Shown here piece after piece: positions 13,140-20,734 of a stretch of DNA of 25,508 nt. The DNA comes from UBA2336 sp964538575 (GTDB taxonomy: Bacteria > Bacteroidota > Bacteroidia > Cytophagales > Cyclobacteriaceae): the NCBI GenBank assembly GCA_964538575.1, contig CAZIGG010000035.1:1-25508 (forward strand), given 5' to 3'. Numbering within the stretch: position 1 is the first letter of the stretch; each line of letters starts with the position of its first letter. The notes beneath the pieces were generated by a model. It had not been told where the DNA came from. It saw only the letters and a program-made list of their open reading frames with translations, and did not search any database. The position numbers and the translations under genes were made by a program.

Positions 13140-15750
13140 GCAGTTTTTGCTGCTAAGAATTCTTAAATGGATTTGCCCGGAACATCTCTATGAGGAAATT
13201 GAGGGTGATTTAATTCAAAAATTCAGACGAGACGAGGAGGCGATCGGTAAAAAACGTGCAACGCGAAAATTTTTATGGAATACTGTCCGATTCTTAAGGC
13301 CTGGAATTTTATTGCGAAACAAATTTTCGATTCGTTTCAACAGTCATTTTATGATAAACAGCTATTTTAAAACTACCTACCGGCACTTGGCGAAGAACAA
13401 GCTCAACTTCGCTTTTAAATTGATTGGACTTACGTTCGCTTTGTTAAGCCTTCTCATCATTTTCATCTACCTCTCGTTTCAATTTTCGTTTGATACCTTT
13501 CACGATAAAAATGTTTATCGTGTTAATTCTCTACGAAATGAGAATGGCAACAAGGTTTCGTATGCCACTGTACCTCCAGCTGTTGGCCCTGCACTGCATG
13601 ATGGATTTACAAAGATAGATTCATATGCGCGCTTAGGAATTGCGAATAGGGTTGTCATTCAGCACAACGATAAACTTTTCAGGTTTACCGGATTTGCAGA
13701 AGCCGATAGTACAATCTTTAATGTTCTTACGTTTGATTTCGTAGCCGGCAATAAACATGCACTTGATCAACCTGGGTCCGTTGTACTGACCAAAAGCGTT
13801 TCTGATCAAATTTTTGGAGAGGAAGATCCGATGGGGAAAGTAATCAGCTCCCCCGATCACCATAACAAGATGTTAATGGTTACCGGTATCATTAATGATT
13901 ATCCAGCCAATTCACATCTGAGAATAAACGCGCTTCACAATTTCGGGGCGCTTTTGCCGGTGAATCTCAATTCGTGGGAAATAAGCTGGGATGGCTCTGT
14001 ATACCTTTACGTGCGACTTAAGTCAGGTGTAAATCCTGAGGAACTTTCCGCCAATGCTAGATCACTTTTACAAAGAAATCTAGTGCCGAATGAGGATGGA
14101 AGTGAAAAAAATTTCAGCATTTATTTTCAGCGGATAGAGCGCATTTACTTAGGTGAGGCGCTCAAAATGGAGTTTATAAAAAAGGGAAATCAATTGTATG
14201 TTTATTTCTTCTGCGTACTAGGATTTTTCCTGCTTTTGATTGCAGCTATTAATTATGTGAACCTATCCATTGCCGATTTTTCATCGCGCATGCGCGAATT
14301 GGGTGTACGTAAAATTCTAGGAGCCCGTAAACGCCAACTTGGCTTTCAGGTAACATTTGAGTCCGTGTTATTTGTTATGGCTGCGCTTTTGTTTGCGCTC
14401 GTCTTACTATACTTGTTATTCCCTCAACTTGCTTCACATCTTGAGTCAAGTCTGACCTTTGATATGGTTACCCGCAAACTTGTGGTAATCCTTATCAGCA
14501 GCTCACTGATTGCATTAATTTTATTTACCTCAGTCTACACTTCCACCCAACTCATTAAACAGCGGGCCATTCAGGGTTTAAAATCTATTGCAGGATTTGG
14601 TGCTTCTCATCATTCGGGAAAATTGTTACTTGGTATTCAATATGTAATCTCGGTTATCTGTGTTTGTGGGACAGCCGTAATCGGCAAACAATTAGCCTTT
14701 GTTCAGGATCGTGATTTGGGATATGATCGGTCGCACGTTATCTCCTTTGTGATGCCCGATGAATACCCGGCTGAAAAAGTACAGCTCCTCAAAAATGAGC
14801 TTAAGCAAATTTCGGGTGTTGAGTCGGTTTCCTATTCTTACTACCTCATGCCCATTAGTACTTACTTTAAAGATTGGTACCAGGTTGATCGCAACGGTTC
14901 TTTAGAATCCGTCCTGCTCAACGAAATGTTTGTGGATTACGACTATTTCGAAACAATGGGTATAGAACTTGTTAAGGGAAGGGAATTTGATATCAATCGA
15001 CCGTCCGATAAAGAGTCGGCTTTTATCATTAACGAAACCGGAGCAAAAGAATTCGGTTGGGAAAATCCGATTGGAAAAAGAATTAAGGTCGGCCATTCCA
15101 ACGACAGTGCTCAAGGTGAGGGGACTATCGTAGGTATGGTAAGCGATTTTAACTCCCTTTCGCTTCATAAAAAAATTGAACCGGTAATTCTTAGACTTCA
15201 ATATGATTCGTGGCCAGGGAATTCACTCAACATTAAGGTTAAAGGCTCTCCTGAAGAAATGACTCCCTTGTTAACTGCAGCCTACGAGAAACTAATGCCG
15301 GGATTCCTGGCCGATGCAAGAATTCTGAACGATATCTTCAACAAACAATATGAAGCAGAACACAAAGCGTTTCTAGCAATTCAAGCAGGATCGCTAATTG
15401 TTGTAATCATCTCAGCACTTGGAATATTTTCACTTTCGTTGTTTCTGTCTGTAAGAAGGATGAAAGAATTTGGAATTCGTAAAGTGCTTGGCGCTTCCAC
15501 AGAACAAATTGCGGGATTGCATACGTGGCATTTTTTTAAAATAGCTTTATTCGCAAATGCGATTGCATTGCCAATCGGTTATCTGCTGATGAGACAATGG
15601 TTAGCGAGCTTTGTTTATCAAACCCAACTTGACGCATTACTATTTATAAGTATTGCGGTGGGGTCGCTCTTGCTGGTTATCATCTCAGCTGCTTATGCCT
15701 CATGGAAAGCCGGAGCAATGAATCCGGTAGATGTTATTAAAAATCAATAA
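13132..15750 (+). CDS. MacB/FtsX-type ABC permease with prefix domain (second copy)
   Basis: This 872-aa paralogue of the preceding gene starts at the ATG at 13132 and overlaps it by 8 bases, implying coupled translation. The prefix domain (ILKWICPEHLYEEIEGDL, WNTVRFLRPGILLRNK) is close to that of the first copy, while the periplasmic parts have diverged. TM1 lies near 92-115, the first FtsX block near 355-472 (ELGVRKILGARKRQ), TM5 near 502-523, and the second block near 749-858 (EFGIRKVLGASTEQ). The tandem pair looks like an ancient duplication kept together, perhaps forming a heterodimer. The codon pattern looks slightly more AT-rich than in the first copy, by eye only. Ten bases separate its stop from the convergent purine nucleoside phosphorylase gene. 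Confidence 0.92.
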   Translation: MSRQFLLLRILKWICPEHLYEEIEGDLIQKFRRDEEAIGKKRATRKFLWNTVRFLRPGILLRNKFSIRFNSHFMINSYFKTTYRHLAKNKLNFAFKLIGLTFALLSLLIIFIYLSFQFSFDTFHDKNVYRVNSLRNENGNKVSYATVPPAVGPALHDGFTKIDSYARLGIANRVVIQHNDKLFRFTGFAEADSTIFNVLTFDFVAGNKHALDQPGSVVLTKSVSDQIFGEEDPMGKVISSPDHHNKMLMVTGIINDYPANSHLRINALHNFGALLPVNLNSWEISWDGSVYLYVRLKSGVNPEELSANARSLLQRNLVPNEDGSEKNFSIYFQRIERIYLGEALKMEFIKKGNQLYVYFFCVLGFFLLLIAAINYVNLSIADFSSRMRELGVRKILGARKRQLGFQVTFESVLFVMAALLFALVLLYLLFPQLASHLESSLTFDMVTRKLVVILISSSLIALILFTSVYTSTQLIKQRAIQGLKSIAGFGASHHSGKLLLGIQYVISVICVCGTAVIGKQLAFVQDRDLGYDRSHVISFVMPDEYPAEKVQLLKNELKQISGVESVSYSYYLMPISTYFKDWYQVDRNGSLESVLLNEMFVDYDYFETMGIELVKGREFDINRPSDKESAFIINETGAKEFGWENPIGKRIKVGHSNDSAQGEGTIVGMVSDFNSLSLHKKIEPVILRLQYDSWPGNSLNIKVKGSPEEMTPLLTAAYEKLMPGFLADARILNDIFNKQYEAEHKAFLAIQAGSLIVVIISALGIFSLSLFLSVRRMKEFGIRKVLGASTEQIAGLHTWHFFKIALFANAIALPIGYLLMRQWLASFVYQTQLDALLFISIAVGSLLLVIISAAYASWKAGAMNPVDVIKNQ

Positions 15751-15760
15751 GTCTATTGCA

Positions 15761-16576
15761 TTACAGCTGCTTGATCAACTCAATAAATAGTTCTGTAAGC
15801 AAGGGCTCGGTTTTACCGGCTACCTTTACAATCTCTTTAATGCTTACTGGCTTCAAATTATCCGGATCAGCATCGTCTGTTAACACGGAAATTGCACAGC
15901 ACGGAAGGCCCATATGATTGGCTACAATTACTTCTGGCACCGTGCTCATGCCTACCGCGTCTCCACCAATGTTTCTCAGGTAGCGATACTCTGCACGCGT
16001 TTCCAGGTTAGGTCCGGCTACGCACACATAGACACCCTTGTTGAGTTTTATTTTCTTTTTAGCAGCAATCTTAATAAGCTTATCGTTTAATGCTTTTGCA
16101 TACGGCTGACTCATATCCGGGAAACGTGGTCCAAAACGTTCAAAGTTTTCTCCGCGCAAGGGGTTATCCGGCTGCAGATTAATGTGATCATCAATCAACA
16201 TCAGTTCGCCTTTCTTCCACTTCAGGTTCATGTTGCCGGCTGCATTGGAGATGAGCAGGTTTTGAACACCCAGCATTTTCATAACCCGTACCGGAAGCGT
16301 AATCTGTTTGGTGCTGTAGCCTTCATAATAATGAAAGCGGCCCCGCATGGCTAACACTTTCTTTCCTTTGATGTCACCAAAGATCAATTGCCCTTTGTGT
16401 GTTTCAACCGTAGCGGCCGGAAAGTTTGGAATGACATTGTAATTAATTACTACCGGATTTTTTATCTCTTTGACAAACAAGTTGCCCAGGCCAGTACCCA
16501 GTATTACACCTATCTCAGGAGTTCCTTTTATTCGTTTCTTTATGAATTCGGTGGTTACAGATATCTGATCGATCAT
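15761..16576 (-). CDS. Purine nucleoside phosphorylase (trimeric PNP type)
   Basis: This 271-aa enzyme splits purine nucleosides with phosphate to give a free base and (deoxy)ribose 1-phosphate in purine salvage. It matches the trimeric PNP/MTAP family: GVILGTGLG (phosphate loop, T28), ETHKGQLIFG with H60, RGRFHYYEGYS with H82, SNAAGNMN, HINLQPDNPLRG, GPNLETRAEYR with E192, and DAVGMSTVPEVIVANH. At the base-binding site, where human PNP has N243, this protein has D234 in VLTDDAD; where human PNP has H257, it has I246 in PVSIKEI. Both changes resemble methylthioadenosine phosphorylase, so 6-aminopurine or methylthioadenosine use is possible. The overall scaffold remains PNP-like. It is followed on its strand by the convergent permease gene. 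Confidence 0.93.
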   Translation of the reverse strand: MIDQISVTTEFIKKRIKGTPEIGVILGTGLGNLFVKEIKNPVVINYNVIPNFPAATVETHKGQLIFGDIKGKKVLAMRGRFHYYEGYSTKQITLPVRVMKMLGVQNLLISNAAGNMNLKWKKGELMLIDDHINLQPDNPLRGENFERFGPRFPDMSQPYAKALNDKLIKIAAKKKIKLNKGVYVCVAGPNLETRAEYRYLRNIGGDAVGMSTVPEVIVANHMGLPCCAISVLTDDADPDNLKPVSIKEIVKVAGKTEPLLTELFIELIKQL

Positions 16577-16600
16577 GACTTAGTCTTTTTAATTGTGTAA

Positions 16601-16646
16601 TGTCAGCCTGAGCCTGCCTTTGCCGGCAGGCAGGCTTGTCGAAGGC
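16601..16646. repeat. Interspersed palindromic repeat, copy A
   Basis: The 46-base element starts TGTCAGCCTGAGC and ends GTCGAAGGC, and contains the stem GCCTGCC (16612-16618) and GGCAGGC (16625-16631) with a 6-base loop. Its last base is inside the stop codon of the lytic transglycosylase gene. Copy B at 17612-17653 lies in inverted orientation on the other side of that gene. Confidence 0.6.
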
Positions 16647-17602
16647 TATACAGGCAATGCAATTTGATACGTCTTGCCTTTTTTAACTACCAGCTTGTCA
16701 TCACGCAGCCAGGGGTTATGCCGCTTCAGCAATTTATAGTTTGTTCCGTTTTTCTTCGCAAAAGCAATTAAATCAGGAATGGTTTGCGTAACGGCAACAT
16801 AACGAACCTTTTCCTGATCGTACAGATGACGTTCCTCTACGTTGAAGCCATACTTTTCCGGATGCTCAATGATCTCCTTACACGCAATAATTCTGAAAAC
16901 GTAGCGTGAGGTCTCATCATTTAAATAAAGATCGTAATACGAAGTAACGGTTTGATTTTCCAGTGCACGCTCAATGCCACCCATGCCCCGATTGTACGAT
17001 GCGGCCACGGAAGTCCAGTTGCCGAATTTTTTATAAGCCCTTTTCAAATAGCTGCAGGCGGCTTCTGTTGCTTTAATAGGATCGTAGCGCTCGTCTACCT
17101 GGTCGGTGATCTCCAATCCATTCTCCTTGCCGGCCGACTTAACAATTTGCCAGAACCCAACGGCATCTTTCGGAGAGATGTCATTCATCAGGCCGGACTC
17201 AATCAGGGGCAGATATTTAAAATCATCCGGAATATTGTTCTTTTTTAGAATCGCTTCCATCTGCGGAAACCAGCGATGAGCCCGTTTCATCAAGAAGATG
17301 GTGTTGTTGTGCCAGTAGGTGTTGATGTGAAGCTCTTTATCCAGCCGTTCGCGCACATCGGGCAAGTTCATCGGTACAGCTTCGCCCGCAAAACTCACTG
17401 CGTTGGGTAAATCAAAGGAAACCGCGGGTGAAGGCTGCATCGCGCGTTCATCGAGATCTGCGGGGGCAATGGAGCCGTCCCTTATTAAAACCTCACCGCG
17501 CTGATACGCTTTCATTTTTTTATCCGCATGACGGACATACACCAGTACAATGACCAGCGCCAGGAGGGAAATAAGAAAAGGAAAATTCTTTACGTTCAGC
17601 AT
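16646..17602 (-). CDS. Membrane-anchored lytic murein transglycosylase (MltD-like, SLT domain)
   Basis: This 318-aa protein cleaves glycan strands of peptidoglycan to give 1,6-anhydro ends. The ATG at 17602 is preferred over the GTG one codon upstream. Residues 8-23 form a signal anchor (FLISLLALVIVLVYV). The transglycosylase domain spans about 95-225, with catalytic E135 in LPLIESGLMND, then DAVGFWQI, and SYNRGMGGIERAL near 202-214. The C-terminal 50 residues (TQTIPDLIAFAKKNGTNYKL to the end) look like a degenerate single LysM-type peptidoglycan-binding repeat. It is bracketed by two inverted copies of an interspersed repeat and lies downstream of the LOG-family gene on the same strand. Confidence 0.92.
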   Translation of the reverse strand: MLNVKNFPFLISLLALVIVLVYVRHADKKMKAYQRGEVLIRDGSIAPADLDERAMQPSPAVSFDLPNAVSFAGEAVPMNLPDVRERLDKELHINTYWHNNTIFLMKRAHRWFPQMEAILKKNNIPDDFKYLPLIESGLMNDISPKDAVGFWQIVKSAGKENGLEITDQVDERYDPIKATEAACSYLKRAYKKFGNWTSVAASYNRGMGGIERALENQTVTSYYDLYLNDETSRYVFRIIACKEIIEHPEKYGFNVEERHLYDQEKVRYVAVTQTIPDLIAFAKKNGTNYKLLKRHNPWLRDDKLVVKKGKTYQIALPV

Positions 17603-17611
17603 CACTTAATT

Positions 17612-17653
17612 CAGGCTTCGACTCTTCGGCTACGCTCAGCGCTCAGCCTGACA
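17612..17653. repeat. Interspersed palindromic repeat, copy B
   Basis: The element fills nearly the whole gap between the LOG-family gene and the transglycosylase gene. It begins CAGGCTTCGAC and ends GCTCAGCCTGACA, with the heptamer GCTCAGC repeated in tandem (17634-17640 and 17641-17647). Its ends match those of copy A in inverted orientation: 12 of 13 bases at the outer end and 8 of 9 at the inner end. Confidence 0.6.
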
Positions 17654-17657
17654 AAGA

Positions 17658-18407
17658 TTAAAAGTTTGGCGACAGCAGGTACTTCGAATAGAAGTCATCA
17701 ATCACTTTCACTGCGGCCTCATGCGTATCCACAATGCTGAACAGGTTCAGGTCGCTTTCGTGGATCATGCCCTCGGTAAGCAATGATTTTTTAACCCAAT
17801 CCAGCCAGCCTTTCCAGAATTTCTTTCCCACCAGCACAATCGGGAACCGGCCAACCTTTTTAGTCTGGATCAGCGTAAGCGCTTCCATCAGTTCATCCAT
17901 CGTGCCAAACCCACCCGGCATAACGATGAACCCCTGCGAGTATTTCATAAACATCACCTTGCGCACGAAAAAGTAATCGAACGTAATCAGCTTGTCGGGA
18001 TCGATGTAGATGTTTCCTTTCTGTTCAAACGGTAAAAAGATATTCAAGCCCACCGATTTACCGCCTGCACGATGCGCACCCTTGTTTCCGGCCTCCATAA
18101 TACCCGGGCCACCACCGGTGATCACACCGTAGCCATGCTGCACAAGCTTGTAGGCAATATCATCGGCCATCTTATAATAGATATTGGATGGCCTTGTGCG
18201 GGCGGAACCAAAAATGGTAACGCACGGACCGATCTTGCCCAGCTTTTCAAAGCCTTCGACAAATTCGGACATAACTTTAAAAATCACCCACGAGTCTGCA
18301 CTTTTGATCTCAGCCCAGTCTTTATCCTTAAATGCCTTGCGGATCCGGTGCTCGTCTTCAATGGATTGATCAATCTGTGTATTCCGGGATTTTTGCTTTT
18401 TGGCCAT
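17658..18407 (-). CDS. LOG family protein (TIGR00730, Rossmann fold)
   Basis: This 249-aa protein belongs to the LOG family, whose tested members hydrolyse nucleoside 5'-monophosphates to a base and ribose 5-phosphate (cytokinin-activating type). The two signature motifs are present: GGGPGIMEAGNKGA near residues 98-111 and PGGFGTMDELMEAL near 164-177. The N-terminal 50 residues are a charged extension (KKQKSRNTQIDQS, AFKDKDWAEIKSADSW) common to longer bacterial members. The nucleotide substrate cannot be told from sequence. The gene starts 64 bases after the TIGR01777-type gene; a weak 6-bp hairpin, TCTCCG (18425-18430) and CGGAGA (18438-18443), lies in that gap. Confidence 0.92.
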   Translation of the reverse strand: MAKKQKSRNTQIDQSIEDEHRIRKAFKDKDWAEIKSADSWVIFKVMSEFVEGFEKLGKIGPCVTIFGSARTRPSNIYYKMADDIAYKLVQHGYGVITGGGPGIMEAGNKGAHRAGGKSVGLNIFLPFEQKGNIYIDPDKLITFDYFFVRKVMFMKYSQGFIVMPGGFGTMDELMEALTLIQTKKVGRFPIVLVGKKFWKGWLDWVKKSLLTEGMIHESDLNLFSIVDTHEAAVKVIDDFYSKYLLSPNF

Positions 18408-18471
18408 ACTTATAATATGCTACTTCTCCGAAATATACGGAGATGGCAGAAATGCTTGAGGTATTAACGCG

Positions 18472-19368
18472 TTAACGCACCAATAAGTTACTCAGTGCTT
18501 TTTCGAGGGTTTCAAACTTAAATGGAAACCCGGCTTGTCTGATCTTGTTGGAAGCTACATTGCTTCCATATAAAACCAGGTCTGCCATCTCACCCAGGAA
18601 TATCTTCAGCACAAACCCAGGCACAGCCGGAAGCCACAATGGTCTGTGAAGTGTTTTTGCAATCGCTTTTGTAAGCTCTCGGTTGGTAACAGCGCCTGCC
18701 GTTGCATTGTACGGTCCCTGCATGGATTCATCTTCCACGGCTTTGACGAACATGGCGCATAAATCATCGAGGTGAATCCAGCTTACATATTGCTCACCTG
18801 TTCCTAACGGAGCTCCAAACCCAACTCTAACAGGTTTAGCAATTTCGGTTAATGCTCCATCATTTTTACTCAACACAACACCGATACGAATTTTGACAAG
18901 CCGTTTATTCTTCAACTGATCAGCTTCTCGTTCCCATGCGATTACTACATCGGCTAAAAAGCCAGTTCCGGGTTTATGCTCCTCTGTAAATTCGGTTGCT
19001 TCCAAGGTCATGCCGTAATACCCAATGGCTGAAGCGGAGACAAATGTTTTAACTGAGTTATTGCCCTCGTTTAATTTTTGTACAATTAATGCGGTGGACT
19101 TTGTTCTGCTTTCGAGAATTTCCTGCCTGCGTTTTTTACTCCACCGTTCATCGGCAATGCCGGCACCGGCTAAGTGAATAACACAATCAATGTTCTGTAA
19201 TGCGTCTGATGAAAGTGTTCCTGCGTTAACATCCCACACAAATGATTTAATGCTGCCTGATTTTTTAGTCCGGCCAAGATGCGATACCTCATGACCGCGT
19301 TCCAGCAGCACCTTTGTAAGTCTTGCTCCTACCAGTCCGGATGCCCCGGTAATCAATATTCTGCTCAT
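18472..19368 (-). CDS. TIGR01777 family epimerase-like protein
   Basis: This 298-aa protein has the extended short-chain dehydrogenase fold. The N-terminal NAD(P)-binding motif is ITGASGLVGARLTKVLLERGH (key glycines at residues 8, 11 and 14). HLAGAGIADERWSKKRRQEI and the later ASAIGYYG are hallmarks of the TIGR01777 family (E. coli YfcH-like). The C-terminal third (PLWLPAVPGFVLKIFLGEMA, LVLYGSNVASNKIRQAGFPF) is the typical DUF1731 ending of this family. The reaction is not established for the family. A 12-bp perfect palindrome, TTAACGCGTTAA (18464-18475), overlaps the stop codon. A divergent secreted-protein gene begins 60 bases away. Confidence 0.93.
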   Translation of the reverse strand: MSRILITGASGLVGARLTKVLLERGHEVSHLGRTKKSGSIKSFVWDVNAGTLSSDALQNIDCVIHLAGAGIADERWSKKRRQEILESRTKSTALIVQKLNEGNNSVKTFVSASAIGYYGMTLEATEFTEEHKPGTGFLADVVIAWEREADQLKNKRLVKIRIGVVLSKNDGALTEIAKPVRVGFGAPLGTGEQYVSWIHLDDLCAMFVKAVEDESMQGPYNATAGAVTNRELTKAIAKTLHRPLWLPAVPGFVLKIFLGEMADLVLYGSNVASNKIRQAGFPFKFETLEKALSNLLVR

Positions 19369-19428
19369 ACCTGAATTAAATTAACGAATCAAATTTGTAG
19401 CTTTCTGCCACAAAGCTCCCTTACTACC

Positions 19429-20118
19429 ATGATAACAGTTAAAAAGTTTTTTGCACTGGGCATTTTTATGCTGACCGGTGTTTTAGCGCATGCGCAGAAA
19501 GTTACGGTATCTGCGAATTCCGAACGCATGAACGGAAAGAATTGTGAAGGTTATTCTGCTGAATTAACAGGTTCTTTAGAAGAAGTTAACGGTTCGTTAA
19601 GCAAATACCTGAAAACGTACGGCAAGGTAAAGGCAACCGGTAATCAGTACCAGGTTTCGGAAGCACAAATAAACTTAACGAAGTATGTAAACCCCTTCTT
19701 CGCTTCTTCCAGCGCAAAGGGGGAAAGGGTAATTGTTTGGATGGGCGCCTGCGATGAGCGTGACTCTGCGAAAAGCATTCATCACGAACTGGAAAAACTT
19801 GTTTATAATTTTGGTGTGAAATTTTATAAAGATAAGATCCAGGCTGATGTAGACGAATCGCTTCGCGCACAAACCGCAGCCGAAAAACAGCAGCAGCGTT
19901 TAGCGCTGGAAGGAAAGAACTTAGCCTCGCGGCTTGAGATGAACACAAAAGAAAAAATCCGCCTGGAAAAAGCCCTGGTCACTAACAGGCAGGACAGCGT
20001 TAAGCTGGTTACATCTCTTGCGAAAAATAAAGTGTCACAAGATTCAGTAGCGATAGCCACCGAACAGATCAAAAAGATGGTGGAGGCCCATAAAGAGCGG
20101 CAGCGGAAGGTGAATTAA
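19429..20118 (+). CDS. Secreted protein of unknown function with C-terminal coiled coil
   Basis: This encodes 229 aa with a signal peptide (KKFFALGIFMLTGVLAHA, cleavage probably after A22). Residues 23-125 form a small globular region with two Cys residues (GKNCEGY and GACDERD) that could form a disulfide bond. From about residue 130 to the end the sequence is highly charged and heptad-like (EKQQQRLALEGKNLA, EKIRLEKALV, QIKKMVEAHKERQRK), so a long coiled coil is likely. I do not recognise a characterised family. It is divergent from the TIGR01777-type gene and its stop overlaps the stop of the convergent lipoprotein gene. Confidence 0.82.
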   Translation: MITVKKFFALGIFMLTGVLAHAQKVTVSANSERMNGKNCEGYSAELTGSLEEVNGSLSKYLKTYGKVKATGNQYQVSEAQINLTKYVNPFFASSSAKGERVIVWMGACDERDSAKSIHHELEKLVYNFGVKFYKDKIQADVDESLRAQTAAEKQQQRLALEGKNLASRLEMNTKEKIRLEKALVTNRQDSVKLVTSLAKNKVSQDSVAIATEQIKKMVEAHKERQRKVN

Positions 20119-20654
20119 GTACCGGGCTTGCTCAGCCATTCATGCTGGAGCGTATCATAATAATTCCATTGCGCAGGCCATTCAATGTAATCGGGATTTT
20201 TAACATAAGCATCTACATTTCCTGCACGAATCATTTCCCGGAACAGTTCCTCGCCACGGATTTGCAGATCAGGTAATGCGCCACCAGGTGTAACGAATAC
20301 TTCCCTGAAGCCTTTAATTTTCCCGTTTGTATCGCGTTTGAACATGCCGCCTGTTCCGCGCAGGCCAAGCGAAGTATTTTTGGATGGCCGGATAATATAA
20401 AAATAGTGCATGCCGTCTTTCGCCACGAAAAACTTTTCAACCCGCATGTTCTTCAGGTTGTTTACGTAGTAGCTTCTGAACCGGGTTTCGAATTTTGACT
20501 GCGGTGTTGAAAAGGGCGGGCGGTTATGGGCATAGGTAATGATGTCAGCAACTAAAGAATCCTGCTCAGCCTTTGAATAGTACTTCTTCACATCATACTT
20601 ATCCTTACAGCTTATCATCGTGCCAAGGCATAGTATTACAAGTAAAATTCTCAT
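20115..20654 (-). CDS. Small lipoprotein of unknown function
   Basis: This 179-aa protein begins with a lipoprotein signal, MRILLVILCLGTMISC, with Cys16 as the lipidated residue. The following residues KDKYD do not clearly match a surface-export signal, so it may stay periplasmic. The body has conserved-looking segments (HNRPPFSTPQSKFETRF, KDGMHYFYIIRPS, GMFKRDTNGKI, EELFREMI) but no family I can name. The ATG at 20654 is the only sensible start. The gene lies just after the terminator of the beta-helix lipoprotein gene. A TATTTTTG element at 20678-20685 on the minus strand could act as its promoter, though it coincides with the U-tract of that terminator. Confidence 0.8.
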   Translation of the reverse strand: MRILLVILCLGTMISCKDKYDVKKYYSKAEQDSLVADIITYAHNRPPFSTPQSKFETRFRSYYVNNLKNMRVEKFFVAKDGMHYFYIIRPSKNTSLGLRGTGGMFKRDTNGKIKGFREVFVTPGGALPDLQIRGEELFREMIRAGNVDAYVKNPDYIEWPAQWNYYDTLQHEWLSKPGT

Positions 20655-20677
20655 CCGGTGTAAAATTTATTACAAAA

Positions 20678-20714
20678 CAAAAATAGAAAGCCGGAGGGAA
20701 TCTCCGGCTTTCTA
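20678..20714 (-). terminator. Strong intrinsic terminator after the beta-helix lipoprotein gene
   Basis: A perfect 13-bp stem, TAGAAAGCCGGAG (20684-20696) and CTCCGGCTTTCTA (20702-20714), has a 5-base loop. On the minus strand it is followed by TTTTTGTTTTG. It lies 20 bases after the stop codon at 20735 and should end the receptor-lipoprotein transcript. Confidence 0.88.
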
Positions 20715-20734
20715 ACTATCAAAATAAACTAAGA

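Noticed and set aside
16601..17653. Inverted repeats as ends of a transposon carrying the transglycosylase gene
   Set aside because: There is no transposase, no target-site duplication was seen, and the repeats have internal palindromes typical of dispersed extragenic elements.
18464..18475. Perfect palindrome TTAACGCGTTAA at the end of the TIGR01777-type gene
   Set aside because: It is only 12 bases, overlaps the stop codon, and has no loop or T-run; chance is a good explanation.
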